Shown one piece after another: positions 37,992 through 48,086 of a stretch of 64,000 bases of DNA. This stretch comes from Dryas octopetala. Its lineage: Eukaryota > Streptophyta > Magnoliopsida > Rosales > Rosaceae. The position numbers and the translations under genes are program-made. Below the pieces are notes generated by a model that was given only the letters and a program-made list of their open reading frames with translations, was not told the DNA's origin and ran no database searches. How positions within the stretch are numbered: position 1 is the stretch's first letter; each line of letters starts with the position of its first letter. The DNA is taken from positions 13,247,409 through 13,311,408 of the forward strand of contig OY992839.1 of the NCBI GenBank assembly GCA_963921425.1, in the 5' to 3' direction.

Positions 37992-38391
37992 CAGGTTTCT
38001 TCTGTTGAGGTATACCTCAACTTATTTATATTGAGGTATACCCTATTGGGGTCCACACGAGTCGTTTTGTGTCGATCCGAACTGTTCAATTTTTACACCT
38101 CCATTGATAGATCATCCATGCAAAAAATTAGCCAAATCGAAAATCATTTGCCTATCTAATTTTAATCAAATAAATGGACGAACCAAATATTTTCAATGAA
38201 ACCGTCCATTTATTTGATCAAAATTAGATAAGCAAATGATTTTCGATTTGGCTAATTTTTTGCATGGATGATCTATCAATGGAGATGTAAAAATTGAACG
38301 GTTCGGATCGACACAAAATGACTCGTGTGGGCCCCAATAGGGTATACCTCAACATAAATAAGTTGAGGTATACCTCAATAGAAGGAGCCTG
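37992..38391. mobile_element. 400-bp near-perfect hairpin MITE
   Basis: The whole 400 bp folds on itself around 38191/38192. CAGGTTTCTTCTGTTGAGG at the left returns as CCTCAATAGAAGGAGCCTG at the right, and GTTGAGGTATACCTCAAC recurs in both arms. Inner modules AAAAATTGAACGGTTCGGAT, GATCATCCATGCAAAAAATT and AAATCATTTGCCTATCTAAT are mirrored with only a handful of mismatches. It is inserted beside a TA run, so the target duplication is masked. There is no coding capacity. Confidence 0.9.
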
Positions 38392-38768
38392 AATATATAT
38401 TTTTGCAAAGTAAAAGTTATGAAAAAAATTTAGAAAAAAAATGTATAAACGCAAGTGGAAGTGGTTTTTTAACTAAACAAGTAACTGTAAAACACTTTTA
38501 GTATCATGTCCATTTTAATCATTATATACAGTCAAAGCATTTTTAACACTATATTTACCAAACACATAAGAATCGTTTTTTGTACCTACAACACTTTTTA
38601 TAATACAGTTTACCAAATACTCAATTATTTTATTTCACAGCTGATTATAATCACGCCCTTAATGTTAAGAAGTTTGATAAGCTATGAAAATATTTAAAAT
38701 ATTTGACAATTAACGTATATTAATAATTTAAAAATTAAAATAATTATAACTTCGTTCAACTTATTAAG

Positions 38769-38943
38769 AAATTATTCTGTATAACCAATACATTGCCACG
38801 TGATATAACCAGTTTATGTGTTATAATATGAGTGGATGTTATTAATAGTATACCCTACTAATATAAATACATCATCTAATAATACTCTTACACATTGGAT
38901 TGATTATACCACATAAAGGTATATCGGTTATACCCTATAATTT
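38769..38943. mobile_element. 175-bp MITE (copy 2)
   Basis: Full-length copy, inverted relative to the one at 15677-15851 and of the same length. The ends are AAATTATTCTGTATAACC and GGTTATACCCTATAATTT, with interior CCACGTGATATAACC and TAATACTCTTACACATTGG. It ends about 220 bp upstream of the methyltransferase start codon. Confidence 0.8.
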
Positions 38944-39165
38944 TTTCAACTTATTTCAGCCCACCACAGTAATTCGTAACAATTTAACAAACGAGCCCTT
39001 TCATCTGAAACTTTTACCCTAACCCACACGTTAAAATGGGCCATTAGATGAACATTGCATTGGGCTTGGCCTAAGCCCGCGCTGTCAGACTCAGCGATAA
39101 CAAAGTTTAATATCCATTTCTATCGCTGAATTCGACTTCAATGCGCGATTTGAGACTAGTGAGAA

Positions 39166-42100
39166 ATGTTGGCACTACCACTCAGATTAGGCTCGCATTT
39201 CAATTTGTTTGGGATGCAGAAACGTTTCTTAATAAAAACCAGTTTAACACCATCATCAAGGCTCGTTTTTCCTTCTCCTCGAAACGTTTCGCTGAATGCC
39301 AACAGCCACTTTGACCATAACGTTTACGAAACCCCCCCTGCCGGTTCTTCTTCTCCTCAGAGTGCTAAGACCAATGATTTCGTTTCTGTTTCTCTCCCCA
39401 AAGACTCTCCTCTCTCTGGTACTCTTCTCCTCCCTATTCTCTCATCAATCACACACGCACACAGAGATGAGTGCTGCTTTTATAAACAAGTGTGAATATG
39501 AACTGTTTGGTTGCTCAGAAAAAGAAGATGATGTTATAAATGGCATTTTGTTTATTTAGCTTCAAAGGGAAGCATTATTGTATATTATTAGCTCCAAATG
39601 CTCTTTATAGGCAAAGTTTTTTTGAAATGCTCTTTTGGGGTAAACTTAAATTTAAAATAGTGAAAAATGTGAGGTGAATTGTTCATTCTTTGAAACGAAA
39701 CAAAACTGAAATCATATACTTAATAGTTATTATTGTTCTTGTTGTTGCGGCCATCATTTTCTCCCCTAACGTCTTTGCCATGGTTTTGTTTTGTTTTGTT
39801 TTTTTTTTCTTTGTTCATAAGGTCATTGCCATTGTTTTTGAGTTATGATTTTACTATTTTAATGAGAATGTGAACTACGATTCAGGATTGGAGGATGTAC
39901 TGATAAGCTTTATCTTGGGCAAGAGGAGGGCCACAGAAGTTGCTCACTTGTAAGAAACGAATGACTAATTTACCAAAATATGTCTGCATTTTAAACATGT
40001 TTGTGTTTACTCATTCTGCTTTTTTACTATTAGATTTTGTGTTTACCCATTTAACCCACTTCTGATTTTTAAGGCAAGCATCTCTGGACCCCTTTTTGGT
40101 TTCGTTTTATGCTCAATGACATGTGCTGCTTATGCTTGGCTCGGCCGTGGAAAGACTTGTCATATAGGCTTGAATTAGTTATACTTAGAAATGCGTTTGG
40201 CTAGGCTCCAAATTGGTCCATCTTCAATTCAGCTTTAGCAAGTGGTTATCATACAGTTAGTTTTAAAAAATTAAGAGTTTTGAATTTTGTACATAATATT
40301 GTGTGGTATCTCTGAGTCAATAGATTTGCATTCATACTTTTGCCTCTTATTTCATGATAGTGTTGTTTAAACATTGAATATCTACTAGTTTTTACTCTTA
40401 ACAGGGTTTGGAAGCATATTGTCCGAAAAGGAGATACGGTCATTGATGCCACTTGTGGCAATGGTCATGATACCTTAGCAATGGTCAAGATGGTTGCTGA
40501 TGAATCGGGTAAGGGTTCTGTTTACGCAATGGACATTCAGGAAGTTGCTTTACAGAAAACTTCTTCTTTGCTGGAAGAATCAGTCAGTCCAAATGAGGTA
40601 TTCATGACTAATTGGCTTCTTTCTAAGGAAAGAGAAAGTTTTTGCAGTTCTAACTCATGATTTCAAATTTTGTCTTCTATCTAAGGAAAGAGAAAGTTTG
40701 AGCAGTTGTATCATGAGACTTGAGAGGTCACCCTAATGACAAAACTGCATGCCAAGGAATAAAAGGGAGGACTGTTTAGGACCCACTGTGAAAAGAAAGG
40801 GGTGGTCTTGATTCTGAAATGTGTTTGAATAAAAAATAAGTGTTCTGTCCACGAGGATCATTGTCTAATCATTACTTGTGTTGAACCTAAGTTGCACATT
40901 TTGTAGGATGAGTGTTGCTGTCTAATGCCCATCCTATAGCCATGCACACACGACTGTGGCCTTACAAAAAATGTAGGCTGGTCTTTGATCTCCTATTATT
41001 CTTATTTGCAGAGTCAATCATATAAGAATAATATTTCATCTACTTTTCCCTTCACTACTTTATTTATTTATTTGCTAATGCACCATTTTTACTTGTAGAA
41101 TAGTAAAGAAAGTGAATGAGTTTTCTAATTTAGGTTCAGAAAAGGTTTTAAAGGCCACTTCATTATGGGAAATTCAAGCTTTGAAAAATATGGGGCTTTT
41201 CTTCTGTTTCTATATTTGTACATTTGTCTTATCTATGATTTCTATATTTGTTAACCTATAACTACACATATTGTTTGCTTCTGTGATTTTTTAATTATAT
41301 TTATTAGTTTAACTGAGCCCAACTATATATCATGTTCTTATTGTGACTGGTTTGTACTGGACCGAACATAGTGTCAATCTTGTGGTATTTTTTTAGTAAT
41401 ATTGTGTTTGTATATGCAATTTCTTCTTAGTTTCAAACTTTCAATTATATGCAGAAAAAACTTGTTAAGCTCTTCTCCAAATGCCACAGTAAAATGCTTG
41501 AAGTTCTTCCAAGGGATACATCTGTTAGGTACTCATTATAACTCAAGTTTCTTGATGTTATCATCATATTGTTCTGTCTTTAGAATGTGAGTGATAACGT
41601 AAAACATCAATGGCATTTGATTTATACATTAACACCTTTTAGTCTTTAACCTTAAATTCTCTTTTACATCAATTGTTCTGCAAATACTGTGAAGGAAAAC
41701 AGTATAAAACAAAAATACATTGAGATGGCTCACATGCTTAGCATTGTAAAATTTTAGCGACAAAGCTCAACTCCAAAACTGGTATGTTTTGGAGGCGTAA
41801 ACTTATGAACAAAGTGTTGTGTAATTTTGTTGTTTGTTTGCTGGTTGACAGTATTTAAAGTTTATGTATATTTTGTGGATAGCTTGTTAACTGTGTGTGT
41901 ACTTTTTTTTTTTGTTCTAATTGTGTACTTTTCATTTAAGTTCAATAAAAACATTGTTTCTCATAAATTAAAAAATAAGGGTCGTGGACAGCTGAAACAT
42001 AGATTCCATATCTCAGATACTTGTATCATCCATGATCATTTATATCCAAATGTGCTCAAAGCTAAAATAAGGAGGTAATCAATCCTATGCCTTTAAATTT

Positions 42101-44237
42101 CTTATAATGTCCAGGATTAAAACACGCAAAAGTATGAGTATTTTAATCCTAGATTTGATTGTCTAGGATTACCTACTAATTTTGGCTCTTTATTAAAGTC
42201 GGTCTGTGTGTATGATATTTGCACTTTTTCTCAAGGATTCATATAGCATGGGAGTATTGTCAACCATATTGTTTTTTTTTCTTTTCTTTTTGTTTCTTAG
42301 AGATAATTTTGCGTCCAGATGAGGCAGAATTTGATTCTGTGGGTGTTATTAGGCTTGTTGCTTTCAACCTAGGCTTTCTTCCTGGTGGTGACAAAACAAT
42401 AATGACAGAGTCAGAAACAACACAAAAGGCATTGGAAGTCGCAAAAAATATCCTGGCCCCCGGAGGGCTTATCAGCTTAGTGGTTTATGTGGGGCATCCT
42501 GGTGGATGGTAACACTTCTGCTCTGATTTTTTTTTTATTCACTTAGCTAGTGTGTGCTCCCTGGTTGTTATTTTGCTCATTTCTCACCTTCTGATTGACG
42601 CATGTAAAAACAACCTGTAAGACCATATTACAACTGCTTTAGTAATTTTCTCAAGTACTGGAATAATCAGATGAAATGGGATCATTAGGACAATAGAAGA
42701 TCAATTAAGTTCCTCCCAAATTATGCCTGGAAGATTTGGCTTGTTATTTATGAACACAAAAAGTTCTTTATCATTACTTTTAGATAGTTTGTTGAGCAAA
42801 ATTATTAGACTGTTATGGGATGGGAAACAAAGTTTTATACTATTGATTTGTGTTTTCCCATTCTGTAATGATTTTTAACTAGGTGGGAGCATGTCTTCTG
42901 ACCAACTTCTTGCAATGGAGAGTGAAAGTTGGAAGCTTGCCTTTGCAGTTAGCCCTATTTTCATTTGATCTGGTAGATGAAACCAATTTTATATGTCCCT
43001 TCAGATAGGTTTGGATAAAGGCATGTGCTCCCAACTTAGGTGCTAAAGGAATCTCGGTTTTACTTTCTGATCTTCCCCTGAGAGGAGAGAGTGAGAGTGA
43101 GAGTGAGAGTGAGATAGGGATTCTTCTTTGACTAGAAATAGGAAGTGTCATGAAGTTTGTGTGAATAATTGGTTGTTATGTTTGAAAAAAACAAAGAGCA
43201 TGGATTGAATCCAAGGACACCAATGCAACAGTAGATAATCAAAGTAGCTTTCTGCTCATGTTCCAGTCAGGGAAACAGAAAGTGGGCATCTTGAATTTGT
43301 TATTAATATTGATTTATGACATTGGTGATTGAGTTGGAGCTTTGAAATTTTGCTGAATCACTATATGGAGAGGTCTTATGGTTTTGCTAATTAAACAGAG
43401 ATTAGGAGTTGAAAAGGTTGAACTAGTATGGGTCTAACATGCTTTTGCTGGCAGAAAGAGCCCAACTTAAGAGTCTGACTTATTTTGCATTATTTGTCCT
43501 GTTAGAATTGCATGTACAATGCCAGTTTTGTCATATGCTCTTGACTTCCGTGAAGTGATATTGTTATACTGCTATTATCTTGGGACTGTGTAAACACATA
43601 TCTAATCGTAGTTCGTAACAGTACATGTTTGTTGATTTGACTAGATTCAGCACTTGGCAGCCTGAAGAGTCCTGCATATTTATATCCTTGGTCATGTTTG
43701 TCTTATAGATCTAATGTGAGGAGGCCTATTAGTACCATGTCTCAGTTATTGGGAAATGGGGATACAATATCTACCATCAATGGGTTGTGGTGGGTTTTGG
43801 AGTATAAGGCCATCAATGTGGTGGGTTGTGGAGAACAGGAGAGGAATTGATTTCTTTATATCGAAAAGCTATAAGGCCACAAATCACCACTAATAAAATT
43901 TTCAGGGATGGTCCAGAAACAGAAAGAATAGTTTTGTTTGAGGAAAACTATGCATCGGTAGTAGATGATGCATGGTAATTGGCAAAATTTTGCATGGTTG
44001 GTAAAACAATTTAGAATATGGATTTGGATTTGGATCTGAAATGATGGGATGCTACTGGCTCTAATTCAGAAGTCCGTGTTTTTGATTTATTGTTTGTTTT
44101 TTATATTCAGTGAAGAACTGCAGACTGTCCAAGACTTTGTTTCACAATTATCAGTTGAGAAATGGATCTGCTGCGAGTTTCAGACATTAAACCGATCATC
44201 GTCTCCATTACTTATTTTCTTATTCAAGAGATGTTGA
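39166..44237 (+). CDS. YtqB/MnmM-type SAM-dependent methyltransferase, probably plastid (6 exons, 288 aa)
   Basis: Member of the rRNA_methylase-like family (PF06962). The Bacillus homologue YtqB/MnmM methylates the wobble uridine side chain of tRNA, and plant members are thought to act in plastids; that role is inferred here. Exons: 39166-39418, 39886-39949, 40405-40597, 41455-41528, 42353-42508, 44111-44237 (867 nt). Residues 1-60 look like a transit peptide. The conserved core starts [21 protein letters not shown], then [12 protein letters not shown] (SAM-binding motif I, about 118-129), [41 protein letters not shown] and a C-terminal [11 protein letters not shown]. Exon 5 was set to begin at 42353 because RLVAFNLG continues the family sequence. 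An ATG at 39141 is out of frame and soon stops. The last exon has a decayed duplicate at 46583. Confidence 0.9.
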
Positions 44238-45420
44238 ATTGGCCAATGGATCCAATATTCGTCTCTTTTGCATGGCAAGAAGTCAAGCTCCCTTACGCTC
44301 AAGAATTCAAGCTCTCCTACTTGAAACAAAATGAGTCAATTTCTAGAATTTCATCATCAAGGACAAGGATGTTATGCAGAGGAAGGGAATCTTAGGAACC
44401 TACCAGCAGCAGCAGGCTTGCTACAATTTTATCCATGAGGACAAGGATGTTCTGCAGAGCCCTAGAAGCATACTACAGATGAGCAACATTCAGTTGGGGA
44501 TTAATTTGCTAAGTTATCTCATTTAGTTAAAGGATTCATCCATAAATATATCTAATTGTATAACCAGCTCTGCATTGAATGAATGAAATATTCAGTTACT
44601 AAAGTCTGGGTGGAATTTCAGTTTGATCTCTAACCTTCAAAATGGTGCAATGTTGAAACCGAATCTTGTTAGCCTTATCTTGGAGCTCCCCAAAGCTAGG
44701 TTAGGGTCCTTAGGGAGCTCTTGAAAGTGAACCCCCCATCCCAGGAGATTCCCATAAGATGGAGAGCTTATGAGCCTTATCATGAGCTGCGTGTCTTGGG
44801 TTCAGTTTCAGGTTCAGATTCAGTGTAGGAAGTGGAAGGCTGTTGGAGTCTATGGGGGTGTTTGGTAAAGCTAATGTGAAGTAGGCTCGAGTCATTCTTA
44901 AATTCTTTTTAGAGATAATTAGGCTTAGGTTTTTTAGAAAAATAGTTTTTAGATGGAGATCGGGAGTGTTTTAAAATTTATAAAAAAATTCTTTTAACTC
45001 ATAATAATTTATAATAAATTTTTTTTAATTTATAATAAAGTCATTTTAATTTATAAGAAAATTCTTTTAATTCATAATAAAGTTCTTTCCCGATTTGAAG
45101 GGTATTTTCTCCTATTTGAAGGATATTTCCCCTCCTAGAGTGTAGAGTGGGCTTTGTAGAGGCTGCATGTTAGGTTTTAACTTCGAGATTTTGAGCGGAG
45201 TTCAAAATCTTGGAGTTAAAACTTAACATAAAGCCGTCAAAGAAAAAAAATAAAAAGACTTAATTAAAAATTTTAAATCACTACCGGTCTTAGTAAAAAA
45301 AAAAATTCATAAAATGGACTGAACTGTAAGTCTTTTTTTTTTTTATGGTTGTTATTTCAAGCGTTGTGTTGTGTGGGTGGTGCCAAGCGAGTGTGGAAGA
45401 TTCTTTACATGTGGTTTGGG
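44238..45420. other. 3' UTR and AT-rich spacer
   Basis: Likely 3' UTR of the methyltransferase to about 44600, then spacer with short direct repeats of 'TTTTAATTTATAATAAA' around 45000-45080. No gene seen. Confidence 0.4.
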
Positions 45421-45615
45421 AATACAATATTTAACATCAATGGATTGATATGGATTTGGATTTTGGATTTGAAATGATGGGATGCTACTGACTCTAATTC
45501 ACAAGTCTGTGTGATCTGGAAATTGGAAAGAGATTCACATCTTAGCACTCAATCAATGCATCAAAATGCATCTTGGTTTGTACTTGAAAATGTGTCTTTA
45601 TATAGTAGCGTATAT

Positions 45616-45856
45616 AGTGGCGGAGCCACATTCGCATTGGGGTCGCATGACCCCAATAGCCTGATTGTTTTACCCCTATAATATGGGCCTAGCCTCGTTA
45701 TCCTTTCAAACAAAAGAATTGGACCTTATTTGCTTTAATTTTTAAGTGAAACTGCTCCAAACTGCTTTTTTGCAGTTTCACTTAAAACCCCAAACACTTC
45801 AGATGCTGTACTCACAATCATGCGCCGATTATGATTAATTCCTGGCTACGCCACTG
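45616..45856. mobile_element. hAT-like MITE
   Basis: The ends AGTGGCGGAGCCAC and TGGCTACGCCACT are inverted. The motif GTGGCGGAGCCA is typical of many plant hAT-derived MITEs. Subterminal 'GCATGACCCCAAT' and the inverted pair AAGTGAAACTGC...GCAGTTTCACTT lie inside. It falls within the duplicated methyltransferase tail. Confidence 0.6.
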
Positions 45857-45911
45857 TTAGTATATGAGTAACGACTTTTGACTGATTGGAAAATACAAAT
45901 GACCTGGAAAT

Positions 45912-46213
45912 AGGGGTAGACCCATTAAGGGTCCAGTGTGGGCAATTGCCCCCTCTGGCCCTCTCACAATTTATCCACACATATTTATCTATCATATAAA
46001 CTTGTTCTTTAATGTTTTCTTTAAGTATGGGGGCAAAATGCTTGATAAAATGTCTAAAAAAACTAAAGTAAGGGTAATTGAGAATGTTTGAGAGTTTTGG
46101 CAAAAAAAAAAAAAAAAGAGAATCTTCGAGAGTTATTTTCTCTCAAGAAAAATTTATATGAAAATTTCCTCTTATCTTGCCCCCACGAATAAAAATTTTT
46201 AGGTCCGCCACTG
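45912..46213. mobile_element. Second hAT-like element, adjacent
   Basis: The left end AGGGGTAGACCCATTAAGG and the right end AGGTCCGCCACTG are inverted and related to the neighbour's ends. CAATTGCCCCC near the left pairs with CTTGCCCCCACG near the right. The borders are approximate. Confidence 0.45.
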
Positions 46214-46718
46214 TCTGTGGAAATAAAAAAAATGTTTCAACTTGTATTCTCTTGTAATTAAGCTGGGATTGGTTTGATTATTCTTTGAGATAATATGCAC
46301 ACACACACACATATATATAGATATATAGTTGGGTGATGACGAAACTATGCCAGTGGTGTACGTACGTGGGTGTGGACTGTATATAATAGGTGTATAGTTT
46401 TGTATAAAGAATGACGTTTTCTGCATTGCGCTATATATACACTATATACACTATATACATACATCTCATGACAACAACGATAGGCAATTCTGTATTTTCA
46501 TGTTTGTTAATTTCTTGTAAGAATAGAGCTTCCATGCTTATGTACGTGTTATTGATTTATTCTTTATTTTTGCTATTCGATCAGTGAAGAACTGAAGACT
46601 ATCCAAGACTTTGTTTCACAATTATCACTTGAGAAATGGATCTGCTTCGAATTTCTGACACTAAACCGATCATGGTCTCCATTACTTATTTTCATATATA
46701 TTCAAGAGATCTTGAACC

Positions 46719-47282
46719 TGTAAGATTCTAATGGACTGCAAGCCTTGTTCTATTCGGATTCAATTAACTGATCATTCTTAAGGAGCAAGTAATAGGAGTA
46801 CTCACTAAATACTACTACATGACTAGTTCACATAAAGATGGAATCCTAAACCTATATGAACTAGGATAACTTGGATACAGCTGCTATATGCTGTAAACTA
46901 AGCATGACTGCAGCAAGTCTTTGTATAGGAGTCAAATTAGGATTGAGTATGAGGTACCTTAGTGGGAGGACACTCATATTCTCAAGACCCTATATATAGC
47001 ATTGGTCCTTGGCTGCACAATTACCCCGAGCTTTCCATCCACTTCCCCATCTTGAGTGAAGTTCTTAAGTATAGTGTGCAGACCAGAAGATTGGTGCGTT
47101 GAGACCTTTTATCAAGCAGTTGGTGTGCGTCTTGATTCACAGTCAATCCCCTACAATTATCATGAGTTCACCAGGTAAGTGTTCTGCTACTAATATATAT
47201 AAATATTTACTGGATACAATATATATATGTTTGATTGGTACATATGAGATGTGTATGCTAAATATGTATAGAGAAACTTACA
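46719..47282 (+). repeat. 5' LTR of the copia element
   Basis: 564 bp, beginning TGTAAGATTC and ending AAACTTACA. A TATA box (TATATATA, 46991-46998) lies in its middle. Downstream is an ATG at 47162 followed by a consensus splice donor (CAG|GTAAGT at 47175). Confidence 0.97.
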
Positions 47283-48066
47283 TGTGGTATCAGAGCTTAT
47301 TGTACACAGATACAAATCACTTTAGTCATTGTTCCAGTTTAAGAAAATCAAGTTGTAATTTTATCTGAAGTTATTTTCTAATTTTCATCTGCCTACTACC
47401 TAATTCATAGTGAATATTTGTTTATCGTTTTGATCCTGGAAAAGCATATGAATTCTACACTTGATTTACAATTCGAGTTTTTACCTTATTCTATCATTGT
47501 TTCTTTTATTACTTGTTGGTAACTTGCATGTTTACTAAAATTAGTTTATGCATCAACTTGTAATTCAGTATATGTATTAAGGTTAGACTAGGGTAAGGTA
47601 TTCAGTATGATTTTAATCCGCTGCATGATTGAAGTTGAAACTTCATTAATATGTTTGGTATTAAGCTCAGTTTTTATTATGCAGAAATAACAAATCCTTC
47701 TGCATAATAATCACTGAAACCAAAATAGACAGATTTTGACATCATAAAGAATGAAGTCTAATATTTTAGGTTTTTGTTGGCTCTCTTTACAGAGATCAAG
47801 CCCTCTGAACACTTAAGATATAGAATTCATCTACAGGTTGCAAGTCTACTTATAAAATCAGTCCTTCTTGTAATTGCTAATTCTGCTAAACAAACTGCAG
47901 AAAGAGTTTTGAAACAAGAAACATTATGAGGGAATGCAACATCATATTATTTTTCATTGCGTAAAACAGCACAAATTTGTTTTTATGCAGTGAAAAATAT
48001 CTGGAGTTTTTGGGTATATTGCTAATATATCTATTAAGTTTCAATATTATTCTTGTTTAATTTTAG
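47175..48066 (+). promoter_or_regulatory. Predicted leader intron of the copia element (donor in the LTR, acceptor before gag)
   Basis: The donor CAG|GTAAGT is a perfect consensus, 13 nt after the ATG at 47162. An acceptor TTTTAATTTTAG ends at 48066, preceded by a T-rich tract. Joining them leaves the ATG in the same frame as gag, adding 11 residues before the Met at 48087 with no stop. The removed 892 bp would include the primer-binding site. This is a prediction from sequence only. Confidence 0.5.
47285..47296 (+). other. Primer-binding site (initiator tRNA-Met)
   Basis: TGGTATCAGAGC, two bases after the 5' LTR, is the standard copia-type site complementary to the 3' end of initiator tRNA-Met. 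Confidence 0.95.
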
Positions 48067-48086
48067 ATTTTTATTCACCAGCATTC

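Larger units (their letters stand above)
45421..46718 (+). pseudogene. Partial duplicate of the methyltransferase 3' end (last intron and last exon)
   Basis: 45425-45510 matches the end of intron 5 of the gene at 39166 (AAATGATGGGATGCTACTG, CTCTAATTCACAAGTC). 46575-46718 matches its last exon (CAG|TGAAGAACTGAAGACT ... GAGAAATGGATCTGC), at roughly 90% identity by eye, but ends differently (ATATATATTC instead of CTTATTC, which shifts the frame). The two parts are separated by about 1 kb containing hAT-like sequences. Homology resumes after the copia element (GAACCGGCCAGGGAATCC at 53416, compared with GAATTGGCCAATGGATCC at 44235). So a tandem 3' duplication came first and the retrotransposon landed in it. 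Confidence 0.85.

Noticed and set aside
42219-42352. Upstream extension of methyltransferase exon 5 ([11 protein letters not shown] ...)
   Set aside because: Using the acceptor at 42300 puts the join out of phase with exon 4. The acceptor at 42352 joins in frame and gives the family sequence VRLVAFNLG.
47285-47296. tRNA gene at the TGGTATCAGAGC match
   Set aside because: Only the 12-nt primer-binding site is present, with no cloverleaf around it.
47099-47368. 89-residue frame in the 5' LTR (and its twin at 53232)
   Set aside because: It has no relation to known proteins and ignores the splice donor; only the ATG at 47162 is of interest.
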